Shown here piece after piece: positions 24,852-37,316 of a stretch of DNA of 64,000 nucleotides (its first letter is position 1; each line of letters begins with the position of its first letter). The translations under genes and the position numbers were made by a program. Source of the stretch: Elephas maximus indicus (taxonomy: Eukaryota > Chordata > Mammalia > Proboscidea > Elephantidae); assembly GCF_024166365.1 (NCBI RefSeq), contig NC_064819.1, forward strand, positions 206,671,293-206,735,292, given 5' to 3'. The notes beneath the pieces were generated by a model that was not told the origin of the DNA, made no database searches, and saw only the letters and a program-made list of their open reading frames with translations.

Positions 24852-27765
24852 GTCTCTGTTCCCACTTTAGCCATCTTGTCCGCCTCTGGCTTCTCATCTT
24901 GCCTCCAGACAGGAGCTACCCACATAGTATCATTTTTTTACCTAAGCCAAGAAGCTCAGTCCTCACCAGTATCATTTCCTGTCTTATAGTCCAGTCCAGT
25001 CCCTGTCTGAAAAGTTGGTTTTGGGAATGGTTCCAGTCTTGGGCTAATAGAGGGTCTGAGGATCATGACCTCTGGGGTCCCTCTAGTCTCAGGAAGACCA
25101 TTAAGTCTTGTCTTTTTATGAGAGTTTGAGGTCTGCATGCCACCGTTCTCCTGCTCCATCAGGGATGCTCTGTTATGTTCGCTGTCAGGGCATTCATTGG
25201 TGGTAGCCAGGCACCATCTACTTCTTTTGGTCTCAGGCTGATGTAGTCTCTGGTTTATGTGGCCCTTTCTGCCTCTTGGGCTCATATTTACCTTGTGTCT
25301 TTGATGTTCTTCATTCTCCTTTGCTCCAGGTGGGTTAAGGCCAATTGATGAATCTTAGATGGCCGCTTCCTAGCTTATAAGACCCCAGACGCCACTCACC
25401 AAAGTGGGGTGCGGGATGTTTTCTTAATACATTTTGTTATGCCAATTGATCTAGATGTCCCCTGAAACCAGGGTACCCAAGCCCCTGCCCCGGCTATGCT
25501 GGCCTTTGAAGCATTTGGTTGTATTCAGGAAACTTCTTTGCTTTTGGTTTAGTCCAGTTGTTCTGACCTCTCCTGTATTGTGAGTTGCCTTTCCCTTCAC
25601 CTAAAATAGCTCTTATCTACTATCTAATTAGTGAATACCCCTCTCCCTCCCTCCCAACATCGTAACCGTCAAAGAATATTTTCTTCTGTGCTTAAACTTT
25701 TTCTTGAGTTCTTATAATAGTGGTCATACAATATTTGTCCTTTACAACTAATTTCACTCAGCATAATGCCTTCCAGATTCCTCCGAGTTATGAGATGTTT
25801 CACGGATTCATCATTGTTCTTAATTGTTTCGTAGTATTCCATTATGTTAATATACCATAATTTATTTATCCATTCATTCCTTGATGGGCACCTTGGTTGC
25901 TTCCATCTTTTCGCTATTGTAAACAGTGCCGCAATGAACGTGGGTGTGCATATATTTATTCATGTGAGGTCTCTTATTTCTCTAGGATATATTTCAAGGA
26001 GTGGGATTGCTAGGTCCTATGGTATTTCCATTTCTAGCTATTTAAGGAAGCACCAAATCAATTTCCAAAGTGGTTGTGCCATTTTACATTCCCATCAGCA
26101 GTGTATAAGTGTTCCAGTCTCTCCACAACCTCTCCAACATTTATTATTTTGTTTTTTTGGATTAATGCCAGCCTTGTTGGGGTGAGGTGGTATCTTATTG
26201 TAGTTTTGATTGGCATTTCTCTAATGGCTAATGATTGAGAGCATTTCCTCATGTATCAGTTAGCTGCCTGAACAACTTCTTTGGTGAAGTCCATATCCTT
26301 TGCCCATTTTCAATTGGCTTAGTTGTCTTTTTGTTGTTGAGTTTTTGCAATATCGTGTAGATTTTAGAGATCAAACGCTGATTGGATTTGTCAAAGCCAA
26401 AAACTTTTTCCCAGCCTGTAGGTAATCTTTCTACTCTTTTGGTGAAGTCTTTGGATGAGCACAAGTGTTTGACTTTTAGGAGCTCCCAGTTAACTAGTTT
26501 CTCTTCTGGTATTTGTGCATTGTTAGCAATGTTTTTTATACTGTTTATGCCATGTATTAGGGCTTCTAGCATTGGTCCTATTTTTTTCTTCCATGATCTT
26601 TATCGTTTTAGATTTTGTATTTAGGTCTTTGATACATTCTGAGTTCATTTGTGTGCATGGTGTGAGGTATGGGTCTTGTTTTATGTTTTTGCTGATGGAT
26701 ATCCAGTTATGCCAGCACCATTTGTTAAAGAGACTATCTTTCCCCATTAAACAGACTTTGGGCCTTTGTCAAATATCAGCTGCTCATATGTGGATAGATT
26801 TATGTCTGGATTCTCTACTCTGTTCCATTGGTCTATGTATTTGTTGGTGTACCAGTACTAGGCTGTTTTGACTATTGAGGCAGTAAAATATGTTCTAAAA
26901 TCAGGTAGTGCGAGGCCTCCCACTTTGTACTTATTTTTCAGTAATGCTTTACTTATCTGGGACCTCTTTCCCTTCCATATGAAGTTGGTGACTTGTTTTT
27001 CCAACTCATTAAAAAATGTTATTGGTATTTGGATAGGGATTGCACTGTATCTATAGATCGCTTTGGGTAGAATAGACATTTTTACAATGTTGAATCTTTC
27101 TATCCATGCGCAAGATATATTTTTCACTTATGTAGGTCTCTTGCAGTAGTGTCTTGTAGTTTTCTTTGTATAGGTCTTTTATGTCTCTGGTTAGATTTAT
27201 TCCTAAGCGTTTTATCTTCTGGAAACCCTGGTGGCATAGTGCTTAAGAGCTACAGCTGCTAACCAAGAGGTCAGCAGTTCAAATCTACCAGGCACTCCTT
27301 GAAAACTCTATGGGGCACTTCTATCTTGTCCTATAGGGTTGCTATGAGTCGAAATCAACTCGATGGGAACAGGTACAGGTATTTTATCTTCTTGGGACAG
27401 CTATAAATGGTATTGATTTGGTGATTTCCTCTTTGACGTTCTCTTTGTTGGCGTAGAGGAATCCAACTGATTTTATCTTGTATCTTAATACTCTGCTAAA
27501 CTATTCTATTAGTTTCAGTAGTTTTCTTGAGGATTCTTTAGGTTTTTCTGTGTATAAGATCATGTCATCTGCAAACAGAGATATTTTACTTCTTCCTTAC
27601 CAATTTGGATGTCCTTTATTTCTTTATCTAGCCTAACTGCTCTGGCTAGGACCTTCAGCACAATGTTGAATAAGAGTGGTGATAAAGGGCATCCTTGTCT
27701 GGTTCCCACTGTCAAGGGGAATGCTTTCAGACCTTCTCCATTTAGGATGACGTTTAGCCACCTCT
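24852..27765 (-). mobile_element. L1 LINE, 5'-truncated (3' UTR plus ORF2 C-terminal part)
   Basis: Minus-strand L1. The 3' UTR is 24852 to about 25850. ORF2 runs leftward from about 27765: the RT box FADDM is encoded at about 27582-27559, then [18 protein letters not shown] and [15 protein letters not shown] (27127-26858), and the C-terminus to about 25860. Stops and frameshifts are present. The copy is truncated inside the RT domain and is split by an AfroSINE at 27221-27381. The 3' UTR matches a second copy at 61548-62310. Confidence 0.93.
27221..27381 (+). mobile_element. AfroSINE inserted in L1
   Basis: Short-form sense copy, GGAAACCCTGGTGGCATAG onward, flanked by the 11-bp duplication TTTTATCTTCT (27210-27220 and 27382-27392). 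It is younger than the L1. Confidence 0.95.
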
Positions 27766-28373
27766 TTATGGGAAGATCACTCTGGTGGTCAAGGAAAGGT
27801 GTGCAGCCTAGTTCCTGGAGGGAGGGGAAAGGTGTGGGGGACTGGGGTGGTCATCACTGCTCCCTGGACTTGCTGTCCCCAAACAGGAGCCATGGCAAGG
27901 ACTTGGTCAGCCCACGGCCAATCATGGCAGGGAGGCAAAGGTATATGGGAGTACTGGGCACCATGGCTAACCCTATTCCATCTCTGAATTCATGGGGGCT
28001 GGCTACTGATAAAAATCTCCCTATTAAAGGAAACAAGAATGAATCCTTGCCTTTAGTAAAGAGTGATGAAGAGATGACAGAAGATGGTTTCCTGTAGGAA
28101 GGCTGTGGGATCAGAAGAAACCATTTTTGGAAACAAATGTCTGTGGCTTTGCCTGTGACAATTCAAGGGAAGTTGTAGTTGCTATATGCTCTCTCTTTCT
28201 ACTCCTTTCCCTTGTACTTAACCACCCACCTCCCTGGAAGCAGATCCTCAGGCTCTGGCAGGCTGAAGGCAGCAGAGGCTGCACCATTCTCTCAGCAGGC
28301 GTCTTGGCTCCTGAAACTTTCTCAGAATTTTGAGCCTGGAGCAGAGCAAACCTCAAGCTGCAGTTGTTAAATT
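27766..28373. other. intergenic, nothing recognised
   Basis: GC-moderate single-copy-looking DNA right of the L1. An open plus frame reaches 28097, but its first part is antisense L1. Confidence 0.45.
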
Positions 28374-28565
28374 GTTGTTAGGTGCTGTGGAGTCAATTTC
28401 GACTCATAAGGACCCCATACGACAGAACAGAACTGCCCCATAGGGTTTTCTTGGCTGTAATCTTTAAGAAGTCTGTCTCCTGTGAAGCAGCTGAGCGGGT
28501 TCAAACCACCAACCTTTTTTGGTTAGCACCTGAACACTTATTCATTTGTGCCACTAGGGATCCTT
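28374..28565 (-). mobile_element. AfroSINE
   Basis: Antisense copy, GTTGTTAGGTGCTGTGGAG to GTGCCACTAGGGATCC. Confidence 0.88.
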
Positions 28566-29138
28566 CAAGCAGGCACAAGAGGCGATTACTTGCCAGGGAT
28601 TCGAATACTGCCTGGGCAGCTCCGGGATTGAGGGTAACCAACAAACTAAAGCTGGGAGCCCTCTTTACCAACAATATGCTGAGTTTACGATTTTTGAGAT
28701 AAATTCAGGGCTCTTCTGACGTTTTGCTGAGCATCCCGAAATTTAGCTGTGAGGCAATGCTTTCTATACTTGCCTTGGAAATACAGATATGACACAGGGA
28801 TATTTATGTTTACCAACTACCCCCATCAGATATGTAGGATCTTCCATACAAAATCCTTGTGAACTTCGAAGCTTTAAAAATTTTTGTTTTCATACCTACC
28901 ACCTGTTCTCAAATGGTATTTAAAAGTAGACGTACTGAAGGTTAGGACAGTTGCTTATACAATTGTATATTTGTATTTCAGATTCTATACAAACCCAAAA
29001 TGATTCCCATAACTAAGCATATGGTCTATGTTTAGCAGTATTGAAATATCCAGAAAATTCACCCAACTTATAATTAGAAAGTTTACCTTGGTTCTTTTCA
29101 AGAGGGAAAATTAAAGTGTAAAAGTTCACAAGGAATTT

Positions 29139-29581
29139 TAGTCTCATCTAGTGCTGCTATAACAGAAGTATCACAAGTGGATAGGCTTTAACAAAAAGAA
29201 ATTTATTCTCTCACAGTCTGGGTGAAGTTCTTTGTCCTCAGTCTTCCCCTGGTTGAGGAGCTTTTCAGTGCGGGGACCCCTGGGTCCAGAGGGCGTGCTA
29301 TGCTTCTGATGCTTCTTTCTTGGTGGTATGAGGTCCCCACATCTCTCTGCTCGTTTCTCTTTTATATCTCAAAAGAGATTGGCTTAAATTGTAGATTCAT
29401 CTTATAGACTGAGTTTACATAACTGCCACTAATCCCACCTCATCAACATCATAGAGGTAAGATTTACAAAACACAGGGAAATCTTGTCAGATGACAAAAT
29501 GGTGGACAATGACACAATACTGGGAATCATGACCTAGTCAGTTGATAGATATTTTGGGGGGACACAATTCAACCCATGACA
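29139..29581 (-). mobile_element. solo LTR, ERVL-MaLR type (MLT1-like, afrotherian)
   Basis: On the minus strand it starts TGTCATGGGTTGAATTGTG and ends near ACTAGATGAGACTA. It contains GTGGGGACCTCATACCACCA and an AATAAATTTC poly(A) region. Same family as the LTRs at 38361, 38969, 45002, 53397 and 57470. Confidence 0.8.
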
Positions 29582-30861
29582 ACAACAATTTCATGAGCTC
29601 CTTTTCCTGAGATTGTGTTGAAGAGCTCTCATTTTTCTCACAGGCACTAGACTCCACTGTTTCCTAATTGCAGCTAGACAAAGGTCTCATGGAACTATTC
29701 TTCGTCAGCTGTATTCATCTTCCTTACTTCAGCTGGTTTCACTTCCTTACTTCAAACGCATTTTTGAATGCTCCTTTCTGAGCTTGTAGATGATTCCTGT
29801 CCTTTATAACATTGTTGGAAGACAACCATTCTTTTAAGACTCACTTCACCATTCCATCCTAATTACTTTTTCTATGAGGCTTTGGTCCTAAAAAACACAA
29901 TAGCCTGGAGGCCTCTGTTCCTGAGGGTGATGCCAATAATTGAGAAAGTAAATGTGCTCTTAAGAGAATTTCCACACTTTCTTTTAAAAATACTTTTAAA
30001 ATGTCACAAGTAATACATGTCTATGATGAAACATGAGAAAACAGATAAGCAGAGAGAAAAAAATACATTTACGTGTATATACATATTTATAAATACATTA
30101 TATATATTATATATACATGTTATATATGTACATATATTTTTAAAAATGTAATACATTCTGTATTGCTTGTTAACATTTTCTCACTTAATATAACGTGAAT
30201 ATGTTCCTTATCAATACACACACATTATTGTAAGAGCTGTAAGATTTTGCCTTGTTGTATAAAAAAAAAAAAAAATCCATGTCATTAATCTTTTATTGTT
30301 GGAGTTGCAAATTACTTTAAAATCTTTGCTGTTGTACTTGCAATGGTGAACATCTTATAGTTATATTTTTTTATGGTTATCAAATTATTTTTCTAAGATA
30401 AATTTTCTGGAAATTTATTTTTGACCATGGCTGTTCTTATGGCCTCGACCAGCCCCCCTTCAATGGGAGCTGATTTTGCCAACACAGAGTATAGTACTAT
30501 ATTGCCTCTACAGGATTCTTCATATTAGTTCCTCTGACCTCAAGTCATCATTTAGTTCCTATAGCTCCTGAAATTTCTCACTTTGGTTTCTCTAACCCCT
30601 TCTTTATAGGCTATCTCGGGCCTGGCCAAAAGTACCTTTTTAATTTTTCTGTTTCTTACTATCTCTCACCATCACTGGCCTTGCTTCCTCTGCTCTCTGT
30701 TTAAATGCCTGCATTTTTTATCATTCTGTTCTTGGTTTCCCTTGTTTGTAATCTGTCTTCTCCCTAGCTAACTCTCCCTCTGATTCTAATTCATGAGAAG
30801 GATTATTTCTTCAGCTGTTTTTTACCCTGATCCCTGGACATATATTCCCAACTACCTCCTT
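29582..30861. other. intergenic, AT-rich, possible old repeats
   Basis: Contains the (TA)n-like tract and an A15 run near 30261. Some text resembles ancient LINE debris, but I cannot assign it. Confidence 0.4.
30080..30145 (+). repeat. AT-rich (TA)n-like low-complexity tract
   Basis: Interrupted TATATA/ACATATAT units. Confidence 0.7.
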
Positions 30862-32116
30862 GGCAGAACAAGGCCAGGAGCTGCCTATGGAACAGACCAT
30901 CAATTGCTCATATGCAAGTTCAAGCTGAAACTGAAGAAAATCAGAGCAAGTCCACGAGAGCCAAAATATGACCTCGAGTATATCCCACCTGAATTTTGAC
31001 ACCATCTGAAGAACGGATTTGATGCATTGAACACTAGTGATCGAAGACCAGATGAATTGTGCAAGGACATCATACATGAAGAAACCAAGAGGTCATTAAA
31101 AAGACAGGAAAGAAAGAAAAGACCAAGATGGATGTCAGAGGAGACTCTGAGACTTGCTCATGAACATTGAGCAGCTAAAGCAAAAGGAAGAAATGATGAA
31201 GTGAAAGAACTGAACAAAAGATTTCAAAGGGCAGCTTGAGAAGACAAAATAAAGCATTATAATGACATGTGCAAAGAGCTGGAGATGGAAAACCAAAAGG
31301 GAAGAACACGCTCGGTGTTTCTCAAGCTGAAAGAACTGAAGAAAAAATTCAAGCCTCGAGTTGCAATAGTGAAGGATTCTATGGGGAAAATATTAAACGA
31401 TGCAGGAAGCATCAAAAGAAGAAGGAAGGAATACACAGAGTCATTATACCAAAAAGAATTAGTCAATGTTCAACCATTTCAAGAGGTAGCATATGATCAG
31501 GAACCGATTGTACTGAAGGAAGACATCCAAGCTGCACTGAAGGCACTGGCAAAAAGCAAGGCTCCAGGAATTGATGGAATATCAATTGAGATGTTTCAAC
31601 AAAAGGATGCAACGCTGGAGGTGCCCACTCTTCTATGCCAAGAAATATGGAAGACAGCTTTCTGGCCAACTGACTGGAAGAGATCCATATTTATGCCTAT
31701 TCCCAAGAAAGGTGATCCAACCGAATGCAGAAATTATCGAACAATATCATTAATATCACACACAAGCAAAATTTTGCTGAAGATCATTCAAAACGGTTGC
31801 AGCAGTATATCAATGGGGAACTTCCAGAAATTCAAGCTGGTTTCAGAAGAGGACGTGGAACCAGGGATATCATTGCTGAGGTCAGATGGATCCTGGCTGA
31901 AAGCAGAGAATACCAGAAGGATGTTTACCTGTGTTTTATTGACTATGCAAAGGCATTTGACTGTGTGGATCACAACACATTATGGATAACATTGGGAAGA
32001 ATAGGAATTCCAGAACACTTAATCGTGTTCCTGAGGAACCTGTACGTAGATCAAGAGGCAGTTGTTTGGACAGAACAAGGGGATACTGCATCGTTAAAAG
32101 TCAGGAAATGTGTGCA
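30862..32116 (+). mobile_element. RTE/BovB-like LINE, internal fragment with long open RT frame
   Basis: Begins mid-element (GAACAAGGCCAGGAGC) and ends abruptly after GGAAATGTGTGCAT, lacking both 5' and 3' ends. It holds the longest RTE frame of the window (31267-31989, 240 codons) with RSIFMPIPKKGDPTECRNYR and KALAKSKAPGIDGISIEMFQ. One frameshift leads into an overlapping frame with FRRGRGTRDIIAEVRWILA and YLCFIDYAKAFDCVDHN. Loss of the 3' end shows a later deletion, since RTE copies normally keep it. Confidence 0.92.
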
Positions 32117-32159
32117 TTTCCACCATCACACAAATTCAATTGACATGTATTGACTATAT

Positions 32160-32400
32160 CAAATCATGTCAGTCTCCTGCTTAAAACTCTCTGGCGGTTT
32201 CCCATTGCCATTAAAGTGTAACAGAAGCTCCTTAGAGTGGGCACAGTGCTCTTGTGATCTGGCCTCTGCCTGCACCCTGCCCTCATCTCCTTCCAGGTTC
32301 CTCCTGGGTCACTATGACCAGCTGCCTTCCTTCTGACCTTCCCTTCAACTCACAAGTGCACGCACACCTCAGACTTAGCACTTGTCTTTCTCTCAGCCAA
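32160..32400 (+). repeat. L2 fragment
   Basis: Ancient LINE piece: TGCTTAAAACTCTCTGGCGG, TTTCCCATTGCCATTAAAG and TGTGATCTGGCCTCTGCCTG. Confidence 0.7.
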
Positions 32401-32414
32401 GAACCCCTTTCTGG

Positions 32415-32660
32415 TTTGTGCTTTTGGTGTTGTAACTAAAAACTCATTACCAAACCTGAGGTCACCTAGGTTTTCTTCTAGGGGTTGTTGTAGAGTTTTG
32501 CCTCTTACATTTAGGTCTAAGATCCATTTTGAGTCAATTTTTATGAAAAGTGCAAGGTCTGTGTGTAGATTATTTTGTATATGGATGTCCAGCTCCATTT
32601 GTTGAGTAGACTATCCTTTTTCCACTGAACTGCCTTTATGCACTTGCTAAAGATCGTTGC
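32415..32660 (-). repeat. old L1 ORF2 fragment
   Basis: The reverse complement reads L1 ORF2-like text; plus-strand GATCCATTTTGAGTCAATTT and GGATGTCCAGCTCCATTTG are typical of antisense L1. Confidence 0.7.
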
Positions 32661-33560
32661 CTATATTTGTGTGTTTATTTCTTGCAGCTAATTCACATAA
32701 TTTAAAAGATTCATTTATTTATACATTCCATCAAAAATATTTATAGAGCAACTACTGTATGTTAAGCATTATTCTAGGTGCTGGGAAGGAAAAAATAGAT
32801 AAAAATCCCTGCTTTCATGGAGCTCCTATTCTAGAAGTGATATATTACATACGCAAATAATTCTAGGGTTATTCTTATTCCTCTCCCAACTAAGCACCGC
32901 GTGCACTTAAGATGCCTCATTGTCATTGCCCATGCATTTCAATGCATTCGTTTGTTTATCATAAATGTGAGTTGGGTGCTTGCACTCTGCAAGGTGCTGG
33001 GGGTATGAAGATAATCCCCCTTCCCTCTCACCTCCTTTCATCTTACTTCTACTTCTCCTACCTGTTGAAAAAGGACGATAATATGATTTCTAACTTTCGG
33101 CAAAGCTGAGACCTAGAGTGCAGTAAGAAATGTGGTATTGCCTAAGTTATATTTAGCAGCAGATTCTGATACTTTCAGCAAAGAAACCTCCCTTCCAAGG
33201 TGTATTGGGGTAGCCGCTCTACTCGAGCCATGGCAGCACCGTGTTGCAACAGCCCGGGCATGAAGCCAAGCTAGCCTTACATCGTGCTTGTTTCGGGCGA
33301 TAAGCAGAAAAGGCCGCGGGGCGCGGTTCGCAGGCCACCTCTGCCCCCGAGTCGGGTTCAGCCGCCGCTGGCAACAGCCAGGTCTCAGAAGCATCCAGGA
33401 CAAGTTTGCGCCTTCCTGGGGATCTAGGTATCCAACCTTGGCCCGGGGTACCACAGACTCCAGGTCCTCAGCTTCAACCGAATGGAGCCCGGCCTTTTGG
33501 GAATGGAGATTTCCAATCCTCTCCCTGCGCCGGAGACAACCTCCACCCCAGCTCCGGGCG

Positions 33561-33580
33561 AACTACAAAACCCACAATCC
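33561..33580 (+). promoter_or_regulatory. ZNF143 (Staf)-like site
   Basis: ACTACAAAACCCACAATCC closely follows the ZNF143 core ACTACAAnTCCCA. It is paired with an inverted copy 22 bases away. Confidence 0.5.
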
Positions 33581-33601
33581 CTAGGGCAGTCGCGCGCTCT
33601 C

Positions 33602-33619
33602 TTCTGGGAGTGGTAGTTC
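33602..33619 (-). promoter_or_regulatory. ZNF143 (Staf)-like site, inverted
   Basis: The minus strand reads AACTACCACTCCCAGAA, a close match to the promoter form ACTACAACTCCCAGAA. Confidence 0.5.
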
Positions 33620-33700
33620 CGGGTATTCTGGATAATTGGGATGAGAATCAATACTATGCATTTGGATTGAAGGGTGATATAGACAACGCTTTCAAAACGT

Positions 33701-35464
33701 AAGCTGCCCTTAACCTATCATTTATTGCACTTCTCTGCTACATGGTTGTTCTAATAATGTCTAGTCCAAGTCTAAGGAGTCAGAAAGATATTTTGGTTTC
33801 TGATTTGTGCACCGTTCAGTGTCCTAGCAACCCCAAATTTCATTAAGGAAAGAAAAAGGGGGAGTTGTTTAAGCACGATGGCAATAAAAAAGAAAGAAAG
33901 AAAAAAAAAGGCAGCATTTCTAAACTCAAACTGTCATTTCTTGTGAGGATGAGCATTCTGGGCCACGCCTCTAGTGCCCAGTTGTCAGGTGAGAACGTCT
34001 AAGCTCTCTGTGTCACATTCAAAGAAGGCACTACTGGGCCCCTCTTACCTACACAGAAAGGCAGGCTGATGGCAATTTATGGAAACCAGAATGAATTACA
34101 AGCTAGTAAATTGTCTGAAATAAAAGGGGGGGGGGGGAGAAGGAATAAAGATGACTCCAAATGTTTTTTCATATTAGACAGTTAGAGGTAAAAGAGTGTT
34201 ATCTCGATCCCCACGGAGAAATCCTCTTTACAAAAGTCTCACCAGAAACCAGCCACTGCTTGAACCCTTCTGGTGACAGGGAATCTAGTATCTCATATGG
34301 TTAGGATTAAGAGCTGCCACTTAATTATAGAAAGTCCTTCCTTACTTGGAGCTGACTGCCTTTCTAAAAAAAAAAAAATTTTTTTTTTTTTTTTAGTTAT
34401 GTGTCCTAATTCTGTTCTCTGAAGCAACAAACACAGGCCTAATGTCCTCTTTCTTCACATATGGCACCTATCAGGACTTCACCAAATCCTGGATAAACAT
34501 TCATCGTTCCTTCAACAATCCCCTTATGTCCTGGCTTCCAAACCCTCTTTGGGTTGTTTTCTGGCTGGCTAAAGACCTCGTTAAAATGTGATACTCAGAA
34601 TATACACAACGCTCCAGGTGTTTGAGACTAGTTTTAGTTAATGTGGGCTGCTAACAAGAAATATTAGCAAATTTCTTACTAATTCTTTTGTTTATGTGTT
34701 TCTGCCAAGATTAAATGTTTAAAGTTCTTCACTATGCCTGGATTAGGGATGTTTCCACTTGAAAGTATTGTTTAAATTCACAATTTTACAAATCTTTCAT
34801 TTTCAAGCTAGCGGCAACAAGCTGGCAGGAAATATGGTACTTAGGAAAAGTAAACACATTCTATTTGCTAATGGTCACTAAGCATTTGTAACCAAGGCAA
34901 GCTTATTACGGAAAGGAACAATTAGTTGAAGTGTAAACGCAAAGTATTTTAAAACCCTAATCCTTCCTTGCATACTAAAATCAGTTAACAGAATCAACCA
35001 TTAACTGGCTCATAAAGAAGGAATTCACTTACAGTATTTAGTTTTTGTTGTGGGACTGTCTGCCCTGACGAAGTTCTTTTTACTTATTAACTCACTGTTA
35101 CCTGTGGGTGAGAGAAAGGTGCTTACATTTCCGAAGTTTGTGGGACTCGTGTCTCCTCATTTCCTGCCAGAGCTCAGATATTCCCTAGTTGAAGGACAGC
35201 AATCAGGGGGCCAAGTAACCAATGTGTCAATAGCTCTTTTCTATTCAGATTTTTAGGCTTAGTCAACACTTTAGTGAATAGAATATCGCCATAAATAGAC
35301 TTGTTTCTGACTTCTTAGGGAAAATGTCTAATAGCTGTCATAATTCCAAATGCACTGGCCAGTGTTACAAAGCTCACAGTGACTATGGAGACCTATGAGA
35401 ATGACACTAAAATTCAGGGGCTTGGTGTTCATTTTTCTGAATTAAATGTATACATATATCCGCT
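33701..35464. other. intergenic, nothing recognised
   Basis: Low-repeat DNA right of the CpG island, with a G12 run near 34127 and an A13/T17 junction at about 34367-34395. Confidence 0.5.
33884..33911 (+). repeat. (GAAA)n tract
   Basis: AAAAAGAAAGAAAGAAAG followed by an A run. Confidence 0.8.
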
Positions 35465-35650
35465 AACCAAGCTAGTTGCCATGGTGACCCTATGTGTGCT
35501 GGAGTAGAACTGTGCTCCATAGGGTTACCAATGGCTGATTTTTTGGATTGCCAGGGCCTTCTTCCAAGGTGTGCCTGGATGGATTTGAACCACTCACCTT
35601 TTTCGTTAATACCCTAGCACTGAACCATTCACACTACCCAGGAACTCCTG
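35465..35650 (-). mobile_element. AfroSINE (long subtype), diverged
   Basis: Antisense copy: AGCTAGTTGCCATGGTGACC to CACTACCCAGGAACTCC. Confidence 0.85.
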
Positions 35651-36295
35651 TGGGGGAGATTACAGGTAATTTATTTTTCATTTATTTCTAGTTACTGTAC
35701 AATGAAAGGCCTGTCTATGTGTCTGCGTGTCTGTCTACTATCTACACATAACTTCTCTAATAGAAAATAAAAGCTACTAGCAAAAGATCCACAGCCATTG
35801 CACTATTTGCTAAAAAAATTATTGATGCATGGTTTTGAGCACAGCTTTTGAAGAAACTATAGATAGAAAAGTTATGGAAGATATAATGTGGGGAACCACA
35901 CAGGAAATAGAGACAAACAGTTCTTCCAAGATAATTTAGCAAAAATTCATCTGCAAGCAGTGGCCGTGGTAATGCGTGGGCCAGAACGGATTTGATTGAT
36001 GACCCAGGTGCGCCCATCCACAATGACCAAGCCCTCTGTTTAATGTTCTCATTAGATTTACCATGTTGTACTCTGGCTGTACAAAGAGTTCTTCTCTGCA
36101 CAAATTTCCTTTGAGTTGAGCTCAGCCTGGGGCACCAGATCGTTTTCATGTTTAGGCTTAGGGAACAAGCGCCCCTCTTCACTCCCTTCTCGTGGGCAAG
36201 ATGTAGTACTGGGCTTCATTCACTTCATAGGGGTGGTATTTTCATTCACATGGTTGTTTAGGGATCATAGGGGAAAATAGAGCCATTAATAGATG

Positions 36296-36681
36296 TGTCC
36301 TAGTCTGGGTTCTCTAGATGAGCAAAATCAGTTAGACGTATATAATTTAGAGAGAGATTTACTTAAAGGAAATACCTCACACAATTGTGGGGACAGCAAA
36401 TCCCAAATCTGCAGGTCAGGCAGCAGGCCGGAGACTCCTGCAGGTTTATGTTCCAGGAACCGGAGGTCAGATGATAAGAAAAATACAGAGTCAAGAGTGT
36501 AAGCTTTGCCAAAAACATCCATTTATATGCTGGAGACACCCTCAACGAAAGTCCACTTTCAACTGACTGGCTGATCACATCATGGAAAGTAATTACATTA
36601 TGGAAAAGCTACCAGTCCAGTGTCTGCCAAACCACTGAGAATCAAAGCCTTGCTAAGTTGACACATAACATTAACCATCAC
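36296..36681 (-). mobile_element. solo LTR, ERVL (MLT2-like), shorter copy
   Basis: On the minus strand it begins near GTGATGGTTAATGTTATG and ends CCCAGACTAGGACA. Same family as 23059-23589 but about 145 bases shorter. Flanks AGATG and TGATG agree in 4 of 5 bases. Confidence 0.72.
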
Positions 36682-37256
36682 TGATGTTTTCACTAGGAAA
36701 GCTTATATAATGTGGGAAATGGTAGGTAAAATCCTAGAGTTGAGGAACAGCCAGTGATAGGATGAATACTACTTGTCAAAGACTCTAAAACCTCAACTTC
36801 CCAGTTCTACTTGAACCTCTGGCTGAAGGGCAGAATCCCTTGGAGCTGGCAAAGCCCAGGTAAGAGACGTCATGGAACGCATGAGGGCTGCCACCAACAC
36901 AGACGTCCTCCTTCTGGAAGATGTTACCTTCCACCCACAAAATATATCTATTGTTTACTCACATTTGAATATGCGTGCACATATGTATATATATGTTGCA
37001 AAGTACTGAAGCAAAAACAAAATTAGAGAAATGTGCAATACTTCTGACATGCTTAGAATGACAACAGATGTGAAAGTTACTCAGAATTAGATTCTCTTTC
37101 ACAAAACCAGGAAATGTGATTCAACCACTGAAGGATTCCAATCTGAAGGCATAAAGTAGGAAGCAAATTACTATTGCACATTCAGGTAAGAAAAACAAAT
37201 TTAGGCAAGGTCTGCCTTTGAGTAGTCGAGTATCTAAACGATCTCTCTTCCCAGTG

Positions 37257-37316
37257 CTAAGCACATGATCTGGCAGTTAATAATGACGATGATAAGCACT
37301 TACATAGCACTGGCTA
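37257..37316 (+). repeat. MIR-bearing unit, copy 1, left part
   Basis: AGCACATGATCTGGCAGTTA, ATGACGATGATAAGCAC and CATAGCACTGGCTATAAG; continues after the RTE insertion at about 38300. Confidence 0.75.

Larger units (their letters stand above)
33210..33650. promoter_or_regulatory. CpG-rich promoter-like island
   Basis: The only CpG-dense segment in the left half of the window, with roughly twenty CpGs in about 430 bases. It includes CCGCGGGGCGCGGTTCG, CCGAGTCGGG, GCCGCCGC, GCGCCGG and CGCGCGC. No transposon match is recognised. Two ZNF143/THAP11-type motifs (ACTACAA-n-nCCCA) lie in inverted orientation at 33561-33580 and 33602-33619. On the plus strand a potential exon end, AAAAC followed by GTAAGC, is at 33699. 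Such islands usually start transcripts, often bidirectional. The neighbouring interval in human carries a non-coding RNA, so an lncRNA promoter is plausible but unproven. Confidence 0.5.

Noticed and set aside
31267-31989. 240-codon frame as a possible host gene
   Set aside because: Reverse transcriptase and linker of an RTE LINE, matching three other copies in the window.
1-33000. Search for SLC35D3 or other syntenic coding genes left of IL20RA
   Set aside because: All protein-like frames there belong to RTE, L1 or hAT relics or are unassigned short frames.
33288-33702. 98-codon frames in the CpG island
   Set aside because: Arg/Pro-rich frames are expected in CpG islands; both strands are open and none resembles a known protein.
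34367-34395. A13/T17 junction as a terminator or hairpin
   Set aside because: Perfect but simple A/T runs are common in mammalian DNA and here flank no transcript end.
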